64,000 nt of DNA from contig NC_092363.1 of the NCBI RefSeq assembly GCF_030848805.1, positions 11,204,886-11,268,885 of the forward strand. Reading direction: 5' to 3'. The stretch comes from Temnothorax longispinosus (taxonomy: Eukaryota; Arthropoda; Insecta; Hymenoptera; Formicidae). Every line of letters begins with the position of its first letter. Position 1 is the first letter of the stretch. The notes beneath the pieces are model-generated. The model saw nothing but the letters and a program-made list of their open reading frames with translations, was not told the origin of the DNA and did not search any database. A program made the position numbers and the translations under genes. Positions 21,605 through 30,814 of this stretch are shown piece by piece.

Positions 21605-24600
21605 GAGGAGAAGAGGATAGAGGGGGTGAGATAGAGAAGGACAACGCGAAAGTTAGAAGAGAAGAAGAGGGGGAAAGTAAGTCAGTTTGGAGGATAGTAT
21701 TCTGGAACGTAGCTGGGTTGGAAAATAAAGATAAGGATTTTTGGGAAGGGCTGAAGAAAGAAGATGTGTTAGTCATGTTAGAGACCTGGATAGGAGAAAA
21801 GGGTTGGGAAAGAATAAGGGGGAGACTTCCAAAAGGGTACGAGTGGGGGGTGCAAATGGCGAAGAAAAAGAATAAAAAAGGAAGAGCAATAGGAGGGATG
21901 ATAATGGGAATAAGGAAAGGATTAAAAGAAAAGGGAACGGCAATAGAAGTAGAGAGGGAGGGTTGGATTGCGGGAAAGGTCAGAACAGGTGGCGAGAACT
22001 GGAGTATTATAGGGGTGTATGCAAAGAAAGAGGGGATGGAGGAGATCGTACAGGAGTTAGGAGATAGAATGGAAAAGAAAGAAGAAGGAAGGTATACGAT
22101 AATTGGGGGAGATTTTAATGCGAGGACTGGTCAAGAAGGTGGGAGGATAGAGGAAGAGGAGGGAGGAGGACTGGGAGAAGGAAGAAGGTCGAAGGACAAG
22201 AAGGTGGACAAAGAGGGGAGGCTGTTGGTAAAGAGCTTAGAGGAGAGAGGATGGGAGATATTTAATGGAAATGTGAGAGGAGACGAGGAGGGGGAGCTTA
22301 CTTTCACGGGGGGAAGAGGAGGTACGGTGATTGATTACATAATAGGGGAAGGAGAAGTAAGAGAGAAGATAGTGAGCATGGTAGTGGGGGAGAGAGTAGA
22401 CTCGGACCATCACCCATTGGAAATAGAAGTGAGAAGAGGGGAAGAGGGGGAAGGCAGGAGAGGAGGGTGGAAGAAAAGAAGCAGGGGGGTGTGGAACGAG
22501 GAAGGAACAAAGAGGTTTAGAGAAAAAATAGGAGAGGTGGAAGAAAAAGAAGAAGAGTTGAATAAGGAATGGGAAGAAATGGAAACAAGAATAACAGAGG
22601 CAATAAAAGAAGTAGAGGAGCTGGGAAATAAGAAAGGGAAGGTGGGATGGTGGGATGAGGAATGTCGAGAAGCGAAGAAAGAGACAAGGAGAAAATTAAG
22701 GGATTGGAGGAAGAAAAGAGGAGAGGCCAGTGCGTACAAGGAAAGGAGGAAAGAATTTAAGGAGATATGTAAGAGAAAGAAGGAAGAGGAGAACCAGAGA
22801 TGGGAGAGAAAAGTGGAGGAAGCAAGGAGGGAGGCGGAGGTATGGGAGATAGTGAATAGGGAGAGAAGACAAAGGAGGGGAATAGAGGAAGGAATAGAAG
22901 AGGAGGAATGGAAAGAGCACTTTATGAAGTTATTAGGAGGAGTAGAGGGGAGGGTGAGGATGGGGAAGGAAGGAGAGAGGGAAGAAAAGGAAGGAGAGGA
23001 GGAAGTGGAGATAAGCCTAGAGGAAATGAGGAGAGTTATAAAGAAGCTAAAGGACGGAAAGGCAATGGGAAAGGATGAGATTCCAGGAGAGGCCTGGAAG
23101 CGAGGGGGGAAGGGGTTGGAGGTTTGGGCATGGAAATTTATCAATAAGATATGGAAGGGGGGAGGATGGCCGGAAATTTGGAAGGAAGGTATAATTGCGC
23201 CAATCGTAAAGAAAGGGGAAGGAAAGAGGGCAGAGGAATATAGAGGGGTGACAATAATGCCTTCCTTGTATAAGGTGTACACGGCTATTCTGGCGGAGAG
23301 GATAAGGGAGGAGATAGAGGGAAAGAGAATGGTACCGCACAACCAGACAGGTTTTAGAAGGGGAATGGGAACGATAGACAACATTTACGTGTTGAACTAC
23401 ATGGTGAACAGAAGGTTAGAGAAGAAAGGGGGAAAACTAATAGCATGCTTTGTGGACCTTAAGGCGGCGTTCGATTCGGTGGATAGAGGAATACTAATAA
23501 AAGCTATGAGAGAAAGGGGAATAAGGGAAGGACTGGTGAGAAGGACGGAAGAGATGTTAAGAGAGACGAAGAGTAGGGTAAGAGGAGGAAACGAATTGGG
23601 AGAAGTATTTTGGACGGGGAGGGGAGTAAGGCAGGGATGCCCTTTGAGCCCGATTCTGTTCAATGTGTTGCTAGCAGACCTGGAAGAGGAAATGGGTAGA
23701 GTTAAATGGGGAGGGATAATGCTAGGAGGCAAGAGGGTGTATACTCTGGCCTATGCGGATGATATAGTGCTAATCGCAGAGGACGAGGATCAAATGAGGA
23801 GTCTGATAGAAAGACTAGAGGGGTACCTGGGCAGGAAGAGATTGGAATTGAACGTGGGGAAAACAAAAATAATGAGGTTTAGGAAAGGAGGGGGGAGGGA
23901 CAGTAAGAGGAAGTGGAGATGGGAAGGAAAAGAGTTAGAAGAGGTGAGGGAATTTCGGTATTTAGGATACGTGTTTCAAAGAAATGGAGGGCAGGAAGCC
24001 CAAATAAGGGAAAGGATCAAAAAGGCGGCCGCAGTAATGGGAAAAGTATGGGGGATAGGGAAGAGGAGATTCGGGAAGGACTGGGGAAAAAGACTGTGGC
24101 TGTTCGATAGATTGGTGTGGACGGTGTTGAGTTATGGAGCGGAAATATGGGGATGGAGAGAAAGGGAAGGAATAGAAAGAATGGAAGAAAGGTACATTAG
24201 ATGGGTATTGGGAGCGGATGTGAGAACACCGTGGTACCTAGTGAGGGAGGAGTTACAAAGGGAGAAATTAAGAGGAAGAGCAGGAATGAGGGCATGGAGA
24301 TTTGAGAAAAAGTTAGAGGAAGGTGGAGGAAGTGAATTGGCGAGGGCTGCCTGGGAAGAGTTGAAGGAAAGAGAGAGGGAAGGGAAAGCTGGCTCAGATT
24401 GGGAAAGAGAGAGAGGAAAGTTCTTCGAAGACAGAGGTGTGGGGTTAAAAGAGGTGGAAAAGATGAGAGGAGATGGAGACGTATGGTTTCTTAAATTGTT
24501 TGAAGGGGATAGGGAGACGCAGAGGAAAGAGAGATGGGAGAGGATCGAGAAATCAGAATATAATAAGTGGTATAAGTGGATAAAGGGAGAGGGTATCCCG

Positions 24601-24948
24601 GGATATTTGAAGAAGGGTTGGGGAGAAAGTAGATGGGGAAGGGTGGCGAGATTCAGATTAGGGAACGAGATAGGAGAGAGCAGATACTGGGAAGCGGAGG
24701 AGAAAAAGAAGTGTAGGTTGTGTGAGAATAAAGAGGAAACGTGGGAGCATGTATGGGAAGAATGTAGAAGATGGAATTCAGGAAAGGGAAGCTGGCAGGA
24801 AGCGGTAGGATGGGTCTTGGACGAGGAAGGAGGAGGAGAGGAATGGATGCTAGAATTAGAAGGGAAGAGAAGGAGTGGAAAGGGAGATTTAGAAGAGTTA
24901 AAGGAGGGTAGTGGGGAAGACGGAAGGGGAAATGGGAGAGGAGGATAA
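21601..24948 (+). CDS. LINE ORF2: APE endonuclease, reverse transcriptase, CCHC
   Basis: The 1115-residue uninterrupted frame starts with an APE-like endonuclease: FWNVAGLENK and ETWIG near residues 38-65, GGDFNART around D171, and SDHH at 268-271. A basic linker leads to the reverse transcriptase with GKDEIPGEAW, the NQTGFRRGMGT motif, a DLKAAFDSVDR block, RQGCPLSPILFN and YADD at 718-721. Near the C-terminus is a CCHC zinc motif (C1038, C1041, H1050, C1055). It nicks the target and copies the RNA by target-primed reverse transcription. All catalytic motifs appear present, so it is potentially active. A damaged relative lies at 49598-54160. Confidence 0.95.
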   Translation: MRGEEDRGGEIEKDNAKVRREEEGESKSVWRIVFWNVAGLENKDKDFWEGLKKEDVLVMLETWIGEKGWERIRGRLPKGYEWGVQMAKKKNKKGRAIGGMIMGIRKGLKEKGTAIEVEREGWIAGKVRTGGENWSIIGVYAKKEGMEEIVQELGDRMEKKEEGRYTIIGGDFNARTGQEGGRIEEEEGGGLGEGRRSKDKKVDKEGRLLVKSLEERGWEIFNGNVRGDEEGELTFTGGRGGTVIDYIIGEGEVREKIVSMVVGERVDSDHHPLEIEVRRGEEGEGRRGGWKKRSRGVWNEEGTKRFREKIGEVEEKEEELNKEWEEMETRITEAIKEVEELGNKKGKVGWWDEECREAKKETRRKLRDWRKKRGEASAYKERRKEFKEICKRKKEEENQRWERKVEEARREAEVWEIVNRERRQRRGIEEGIEEEEWKEHFMKLLGGVEGRVRMGKEGEREEKEGEEEVEISLEEMRRVIKKLKDGKAMGKDEIPGEAWKRGGKGLEVWAWKFINKIWKGGGWPEIWKEGIIAPIVKKGEGKRAEEYRGVTIMPSLYKVYTAILAERIREEIEGKRMVPHNQTGFRRGMGTIDNIYVLNYMVNRRLEKKGGKLIACFVDLKAAFDSVDRGILIKAMRERGIREGLVRRTEEMLRETKSRVRGGNELGEVFWTGRGVRQGCPLSPILFNVLLADLEEEMGRVKWGGIMLGGKRVYTLAYADDIVLIAEDEDQMRSLIERLEGYLGRKRLELNVGKTKIMRFRKGGGRDSKRKWRWEGKELEEVREFRYLGYVFQRNGGQEAQIRERIKKAAAVMGKVWGIGKRRFGKDWGKRLWLFDRLVWTVLSYGAEIWGWREREGIERMEERYIRWVLGADVRTPWYLVREELQREKLRGRAGMRAWRFEKKLEEGGGSELARAAWEELKEREREGKAGSDWERERGKFFEDRGVGLKEVEKMRGDGDVWFLKLFEGDRETQRKERWERIEKSEYNKWYKWIKGEGIPGYLKKGWGESRWGRVARFRLGNEIGESRYWEAEEKKKCRLCENKEETWEHVWEECRRWNSGKGSWQEAVGWVLDEEGGGEEWMLELEGKRRSGKGDLEELKEGSGEDGRGNGRGG

Positions 24949-25018
24949 GTGGGAGGGGGGGAAGAGGAGAGTAGAGAAAAGGAGAAGTGAGTAATTGTTC
25001 TGTTATAGGGCAGGCAGG

Positions 25019-25684
25019 ATGGAGCGTGAAGGGAGAATGATAGTGGAGGCAGTGGAAGGGATTGTAGAGGAGAAGTTAAGGAAGATACTGAAGGAAAAGA
25101 AGGAGGAAGACAGAAAAAAGGACGAGAGGATGGAGGAGCTGGAGGAGAAGGTAAGGAGGCTGGAGAGAAAGATGGAAAGGGTGGAACAAAGTGGAGGCAA
25201 AAGGAAGAGGGAGGATAGTGAGGAGAGTAGGGCGGGAAAGAAGAAATGGTGGGCAGGTGAGGGTGAGAGGAACGAGGACGATTTCAGAAAGAGGAATATA
25301 ATTATAAGAGTGGAGAAAGAGAAATGGGAAGGAAAGGAGACCAACTGGGAGAAAGTGAAGGAGCTTTTCGAAGAAGGGCTGAAGGTGAAGGTGAAGGTAA
25401 GAGAGGTGATAGTGGTGGGGCAGAGAGGGATTTGGTTGACGATTTTGGTTAAGCTAGGAGACGAGGAGGAGAAGAGGCGAGTTTTGGAGGCGAGGAGAAG
25501 GGCAGGGAATTCCATAGGAGTTAAGATACATGAGGATAAGTCGGTGGAAAGGAGGGTTAGGGAGAGAGAAGAAGGGAGAAGGGAGGTGCATAAGGGCACA
25601 GGGAGATCGGCGGAGGAAGAAATCACGAGAAGGATGGAGGAGAAGCTTCTCTTGAGCCCAGAGGAGGAGAAGGAGGAGGGATGA
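25019..25684 (+). CDS. LINE ORF3: second ORF1-like coiled-coil protein
   Basis: After the ORF2 stop a third frame (ATG at 25019; open back to 24995) encodes about 221 residues. It has a coiled coil (about residues 25-65), a basic GGKRKRE patch, and a segment starting RKRNIIIRVEKEKW, with WLTILVKLGDEEEKRRVLE and then a basic helix. This parallels the RRNIVIRGLE..VLLKLENEEQKWEV plan of ORF1 from the same element, although the sequences are far apart. It is in a different frame from ORF2, 70 bases downstream. It lies inside the same target-site duplication, so it moved with the element. No third ORF of this kind is part of the standard LINE plan known to me. A fused ORF1 from a second LINE family is an alternative. 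Confidence 0.7.
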   Translation: MEREGRMIVEAVEGIVEEKLRKILKEKKEEDRKKDERMEELEEKVRRLERKMERVEQSGGKRKREDSEESRAGKKKWWAGEGERNEDDFRKRNIIIRVEKEKWEGKETNWEKVKELFEEGLKVKVKVREVIVVGQRGIWLTILVKLGDEEEKRRVLEARRRAGNSIGVKIHEDKSVERRVREREEGRREVHKGTGRSAEEEITRRMEEKLLLSPEEEKEEG

Positions 25685-25936
25685 GAGAGGCAGCAGACCA
25701 AATAAGGAGGAGTCGACAGGAAGGACGGAGAAGGAAGGAAGGAAGGAAGAATGGACGGCGGAAGCGGAGGAAGAAGAAGAGGGATGAAGAGGGGAGGGGA
25801 GGGGGGGTAAATATTTTTGTAAGGTCGCAAATGGCCAGGCGCAGGGGAAAGAGAATGTACGAGATTTGGGTACGTTCCTCATAAAAACGCCTTGTAAACC
25901 CTACGGGGAAATGCAATAAACGGCATACATACATAC
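25685..25936 (+). other. LINE 3' untranslated region and (CATA)n tail
   Basis: After the ORF3 stop comes about 120 bases of purine-rich DNA, then a non-biased stretch ending CAATAAACGG and a tail of about four CATA units. This stretch probably carries the RNA signal recognised by the reverse transcriptase. Confidence 0.6.
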
Positions 25937-26832
25937 ATACTTATACAAGTGCTCGGGGTGGTGTGAGTCGCCCCGGATTCGCGAATGTTCTATAGCGTGA
26001 AAACTCTCGACCAGAAGGACCAGAGGGACCGTTTTCTCACGAGATGAAATACAATGCAAAACGAGCAAACAATTATTTATTAGCGACTCACCGTTCGTTG
26101 CCCGTCCCTTCTTGCAGCGGGGTTCTCTCTCTCGTTCCTCCGGTCTCGTCCTTCTGGTGCACCTGCGAAGTACGGCCGGAGCGAGTACCAATCTCCCAAA
26201 TAATTAGGCGGGCCACCCGCAGGCGGGCAGCACGAGTCGGGTAATGCGAAGTACGGCCGGACTTCATTCGGAGGTCATAAACTACCGCCGTCTCGGCTTA
26301 GCACGATTGTTCCTCCCGCTATCACGGAGGGCTTCGGGTGTCACCTAACGGCCAGACCTCATTCGGAGGTCGTAAACGAGTGTCGCTCACACGCGCGCCC
26401 TTACTTCGATCCGTTTGACAAAGCTCCCTGATTGCGATCATTCGGGTCGCTTCGTTGTTTCGTATCTATGTGAATCTGACTCTCCTATTTCCGTGGATTT
26501 TCGGCCGATAGCCGTTGATCGATTGCGCGCATTCGAGCGCCGATTCAAATTAAACGTAGAATTTTGTAAAATTTCGTGATAGCTATAATGCATTCACGCG
26601 GGATTGTCTCGATGGCGGTCGTATGGATATGACGGACGAGCCCCTCCCTCGGACGATCGCGTCTTTACCACATCGATGGAAGACCTTCGTCGCAATCGCG
26701 TTGCTCGGACATCGCCGCGCCCGATCCGCCTGACTCCATAGATTCATTGTTAGATAGATTCCGCCGTTAGATAAGAATCATAGAATAGTAGAGTATCTCC
26801 TAAACTTTACTAGTCGATCCAAGACCAAGCCG

Positions 26833-27216
26833 GTGCCCGCGACCTCGGCCGTGGATCAACTCGAAATGCATTCGGCGTTATTAGTTATAGTAAAACTCGT
26901 ACAATCGGAATCCTGTCGCGAAGAAATCAATCGAATCAGAAACGGAAGAGACTACCAAAACCTCTTCTCAAGCTCGCGCCTTTCTGGACCCAACGGGTAT
27001 TCTCAGGGTGGGCGGCAGGTTCATCCACTCGGGATTGACCTTCGAGGCAAAGACGATAACGCGTCCCCCTTGCGCTGGAAGCGCGGCCGTGCGGAAGCGC
27101 TACATTTGGGTAGCGATGGCGTTCCGCGTATCGCCACGGTCCGGGTGGCGGACGGCTCGATCTTGTGCCCCTTGCCGACGGGCACTCTACCTCGGGCCGC
27201 AGATGTGGAGTCGTAA
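26833..27216 (+). pseudogene. Internally deleted BEL/Pao pol remnant
   Basis: The 127-residue frame starts with the segment preceding BEL/Pao integrase (EINRIRNGRDYQN; a neighbouring frame continues GGRFIHSGLTFE). It jumps to the C-terminal end of integrase (GSDGVPRIATVRVADG), ending just before the purine tract. The whole integrase core is missing and frames are mixed. It cannot act in integration. Confidence 0.55.
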
Positions 27217-27247
27217 AATACAAAGCGTTGTATTTTGGTGGGCGGCA

Positions 27248-27673
27248 TGTCCGGCGCTCGCCTGTATATAGTCGTTTAGATCCCGTATTATTAAGTTATA
27301 TATAGTTGATGTTAGCTTACGTAGGATTAAGTTGCATATTTGTCATTGATCGCTTTAACCGTACTAAATCAAGCGGGTACTACGGCCAGTAGTACCATCG
27401 ATACAATCGATCACGGGTGCGATGACTCGCGCGAAACGTTGGCGGACCGCGGTAAATACTCGCGCGACTCACCCGACTCGTGCTGCCCGCCTGCGGGTGG
27501 CTCGCCTAATTATTTGGGAGATTGGTACTCGCTCGCCGTAGTACCTGCTTGATTTAGTACGGTTAAAGCGATCAATGACAAATATGCAACTTAATTCTAC
27601 GTAAGCTAACATCAACTACATACAACTTAATAATACGGGATCTAAACGACTATATACAGGCGAGCGCCAAACA
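27248..27673. repeat. LTR-like terminal palindrome (138-bp inverted arms)
   Basis: 27248-27385 and 27537-27673 are inverted copies of the same LTR-start sequence (TGTCCGGCGCTCGCC; TGTTTGGCGCTCGCC on the minus strand) with about 150 bases between. Two LTR starts facing each other suggest either an LTR fused to an inverted partner or an LTR with unusual inverted ends. Confidence 0.6.
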
Positions 27674-27856
27674 ACAAATACATTCATAAAGGATTTGATT
27701 GTGCTGCCATTGAGGTGCAAGCAAGAGACGGAACGAGACTCATTAAAATAGATGAGGTAGAATCATTCATGGATGCAAGATATGTTAGTACACCAAAAGC
27801 AATGTGGAGACTGAACGGATATGAAATGTTCATGAAGTCTCATACAGTGTGTGACG

Positions 27857-28735
27857 TGACAAGTCGCGTCTACTTCCCGGACGGGCTCGGCCGAGGAGAA
27901 TTCGGGGGTGCCACCTCCTCGGAGCGAGGGGAGGGCGGTTGCGTAATATTAATTGGTCTAATTAGCCTTTAAGTTTTTAAGGGATCGCCGGTGGTGACCG
28001 GAATCAGGCTGTAACAACCGCAAGCCGCAACGTGGAAGAACTGTCAAGACTAAGGAGGCGGCCGGGGGACATGGTCGCCAGTCGGGTCGCCCGGACCTTC
28101 CCGCAATCGCATTGGAGTACCGCCGGCCGGAGGCCACTCCGCACTCGGTCACAACAGCGGCAAGAGAGGAATCGAGAGGCCCCGGGACACACCCGAGCGA
28201 AATGCCACTCAGGCCAAAGTGCCCAGGAGCGGCCCAGGGAAGGGTACAGCCCTGTGACCGCCACCCCGAGGGGCTGCCAGCGGACGGGGCCGAGGCCCGG
28301 CCAGCCTGACCCCGAAAGCCGGCTCAATCATCGCAGCCCGGACAGCCGGTTGATTTCGAAAATCCGCGCCGAGTCGGAGGCAGTTGGAGTGGCGCCGCGA
28401 CGCCCCGCAGTGTCGCCAACTCACATTTAAATGAATATGTATACAAGTATTTACAGAAGGTTCTTTCAGGCGGAGTCCCGTGAGCGCGCACAGAGTTTAG
28501 CACGGCGAAAGCGGCGAAAAAGCAAGCGAATCGCGGGTGCGAAAGCAAGTGCGAAAAGGCGGTGATAAGCGGTATTGAAAAGCGGTGTACTAGCGGTGAT
28601 CTGCGAGCGAAATCGATTCCGCGGCGCGGCGGTGGTCTTTTTATCACCTCCGAGGCGAACCTCCCTCCAGGCTGGTTTCGGGAGAGTGATTGGCCATCGG
28701 AGCCCAACGTCATCGTGCTGACGTCACTGCTTTCA
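27857..28735. other. Possible further LTR-like insertion at the end of the Helitron block
   Basis: Helitron similarity stops at SHTVCD, near 27856, where a sequence starting TGACAAGTCG begins. It is CpG-rich and contains TATACAAGTATTTACAG, a 17-base match to the BEL/Pao LTRs at 33643 and 39929 (there TATACAAGTATTTACAGAG). A TTTCA end near 28735 is followed by CGTGACG, similar to the left flank, but no clean target duplication was found. Helitron sequence does not clearly resume. Confidence 0.3.
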
Positions 28736-29342
28736 CGTGACGACCCGACGAGGTCGTTGCGTGTTTTCGCTGGCTTTGTTTATAACATGGATTTTTCCTT
28801 TGTTTGCTTGACTTTATTTGTCCGCCGGATTGTGTTATTGCTAATGATAGCGAACTTTCCGGACTAATGACGAAAGATCCATGCTATACCCTCACAAAGG
28901 CTATTCTTTTAATGCGAGATTTTAAGCGACAATTTTATTCAACGCGTGCTTGCACGGATATGCAATCGAATGCGATTTCTATTATCCCGATCTCAAACAA
29001 TTACTGTCATTTAATATGTTTGAAAAGTAAAATTTTTTAATTGAAAAATCCCTTATTAATAATCATAAAGACGAATTATTAAATAATATTCTAAAAAAAT
29101 ATTTTTCTATAAGATTATATCACAAAGGCAAAACTTTAAGTGAAAATGTAAAACGAAAAAAATAAAAGCGTGGTCGCCACGCGCGTTAGAAGTGAAACTT
29201 CTGAAGGCAAGGCTTTGCCATAACTTTTCTGAAATTAATACAAAAACAATGCAACGGAATTAGTCACTCCAAGCCGCCCGCAACTGGAAAATATAGTGTT
29301 ACACGCAGTTCTCACTATATCCGTCTCGCCAGTGCCGTACGC
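28736..29342. other. Spacer, nothing recognised
   Basis: A moderately AT-rich stretch without a recognisable coding region. A short stop-rich segment at 29040-29165 is strongly AT-rich. Confidence 0.3.
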
Positions 29343-29750
29343 CTGATTGAATTTTCGTGACGCGTTTTCGAGTCGCAAAATCGAATTTACTTACCGATTT
29401 AAAAGGAGTTTCACTTTGTACGCCTGTTGGTCGAATTTTCGTGACACTATTTCGTGACGTGTTTTCGTGTCGCACAATCGAACTTACTACTGTACCAAAG
29501 AAGTTTCATTTCGTACGCCTATTGGTCGAATTTTCGTTACACTTTTCGTGTCGCATAATCGAACTTACAACCGTGCCAGAAGAAGAACTGTCTCGCCAAC
29601 GCCGTACGCCTATTGGTCAAATTTTCGTTACACTTTTCGTGTCGCACAATCGAACTTACTACCGTACCAAAGAAGTTTCACTTCCGTCACACTTTTTCGT
29701 GTCGCGAATTGAACTCACTACCGTGCCTAAAGAAGTTTCACTTCAATAAG
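29343..29750 (+). repeat. Tandem repeat array, about 80-110 bp units
   Basis: Four to five diverged units share TACGCCTATTGGTCGAATTT, a TTTTCGTGTCGCACAATCGA block and a TACCAAAGAAGTTTCA block. Unit length varies from about 75 to 110 bases. All three frames are open in parts because the repeat lacks stops, so the frames here are not genes. Confidence 0.8.
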
Positions 29751-30257
29751 AAGTTTTCACAATCAAATAGTTATTTTTCAAAACCAATAATTATATATTT
29801 TCACATAATATTGTTTACATTTTTGCAGATTTATGATATTATATTTGAATATAATATATTATATATTTTATAGATAAAGCATGTATTTTTTACGTTAATT
29901 ACATGTGCAACAAGTTATTTTGCTTATCTAATTTTATTCATATGTACTGAATACTTTTATTTAAAAAATTATAATTAAACGTTACATGTTGAAATAATCT
30001 ATAATAAAAAAATCCATGTTTACCCGAGAAGTGAGCGTTCCGAGTCGAAATATCTCGCACATAGTGTTGTCGCTTTTCCGCGCGTCTGATTGGCCGATCG
30101 AAGCCGGGTGATCGCGAGACCGCGGCGAGTTCCGCGAGTTTCGTGCGTGTGTGTCGTGACGTGACAGCTTGCGTCGTGTCGCGAGGTTAATATTAATTGT
30201 GACAGTTAATATAAGAATATTCAACAAGCGTGAAAAGTTGATGACATTACAAATATA
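29751..30257. other. AT-rich spacer then CpG-rich block
   Basis: 29760-30000 is AT-rich with AATATATTATATATT-type palindromes. 30030-30190 is CpG-rich with CGTGACGTGAC-type words and could be part of a promoter or first exon of a host gene, but I see no coding support. Confidence 0.25.
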
Positions 30258-30712
30258 CATGGGCAACAAAATTATCGCAACAAAAATTTTCGACAAAAAT
30301 TTGCCCAACTTCAAATAAGCACAACTCCGCGAAAAATTGTCATATCTGAAAGTTTTTTTTTCATTTTAAAGGGTGAAGTCTGTACTTTAAGGAACCATTG
30401 TTCGATTTTGAATTTAGTCTCCCCCCCTCCCGCCGTTCTTCCAAAAGTAAGGACGTGTTTTTTCTCCGAAAAATTGCATACTTTGACACATTCTACGGAG
30501 TAGAATGAATTTTTTTCGTAACTATCATAGCAACCATCGTAAAATATAGACTTTTCCCTGCAAATTAAAAAAAAAATAAGTCCGTACGATTTTTTTTCGC
30601 CGAGTTATGGCTTATCAAAGTTACCTATGCATTTTTGAGCATTCAATCACCGCCAACATTAGCATTACCCGATGGACACCACGGGGAGGTTGCTGGTCGG
30701 ATTTTGCGCATC

Positions 30713-30744
<32 letters not shown>

Positions 30745-30779
30745 GCGTGTGCGTGTGTGCGTGTGTGCGTGTGTGTGTT
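30713..30779. repeat. (GT)n/(GC)n-rich microsatellite, left arm
   Basis: Alternating GT with GCGT interruptions, mirrored at 33079-33145 on the other arm. The two tracts differ in interruption pattern, so the arms have diverged or slipped. Confidence 0.85.
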
Positions 30780-30814
30780 TTGGGTGGGAGGGAGGGCTGT
30801 AGGTACGTTTGCAC

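Larger units (their letters stand above)
20149..25936 (+). mobile_element. Full-length APE-type LINE with three ORFs
   Basis: A 5788-bp non-LTR retrotransposon is flanked by a perfect 15-bp target duplication (ATACTTATACAAGTG at 20134-20148 and 25937-25951). The 5' untranslated region (20149-20560) is purine-rich. ORF1 and ORF2 overlap by ATGA, ORF3 follows in another frame, and the 3' end is a CATA tandem tail after CAATAAACGG. The target duplication includes the first two bases (TG) of the LTR-type element at 25950, so the LINE landed on the Helitron/LTR boundary after that element had inserted. The sense strand is extremely purine-rich throughout. Clade assignment within the APE-type LINEs needs an RT tree. 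Confidence 0.92.
25950..27673 (+). mobile_element. Non-autonomous LTR-type insertion carrying a deleted BEL/Pao pol
   Basis: The insertion starts TGCTCGGGG and ends GCGCCAAACA. It is flanked by ACAAG (25945-25949) and ACAAA (27674-27678), a 5-bp target duplication with one mismatch. Removing it restores Helitron KYLYKYIHKGFD. Inside are a badly deleted BEL/Pao pol and, after a GGTGGGCGGCA purine-rich tract, an LTR-like end beginning TGTCCGGCGCTCGCC at 27248. The two ends do not look like simple direct LTRs: 26165-26240 recurs in inverted orientation at about 27468-27550. The structure is therefore rearranged. Confidence 0.6.
17608..27856 (+). pseudogene. Helitron Rep/helicase-type protein gene, split by nested insertions
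   Basis: Coding blocks lie at 17608-18355, 19105-19329, 19649-20148 and about 27674-27856. In order they show the N-terminal Helitron domain (APRFAQLYFID, CDPMCYSLLYPYGNDGW, YYAYLLAPRKEF), the LPSSFMGSPRNMQ region, and the HUH nuclease motif within EFQKRGLPHLHLL. Next come EIPD and RHMIHGPC, NRWVVPYSPYLL, and the catalytic tyrosine region KYLYKY.IHKGFD, followed by DARYVS.PKAMWR. Removing each insertion plus one target-site copy restores the frame at every junction. There is one in-frame TGA at 19949-19951, probably from CGA. The helicase half is absent. The 5' end is cut off by the BEL/Pao LTR. Confidence 0.88.
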
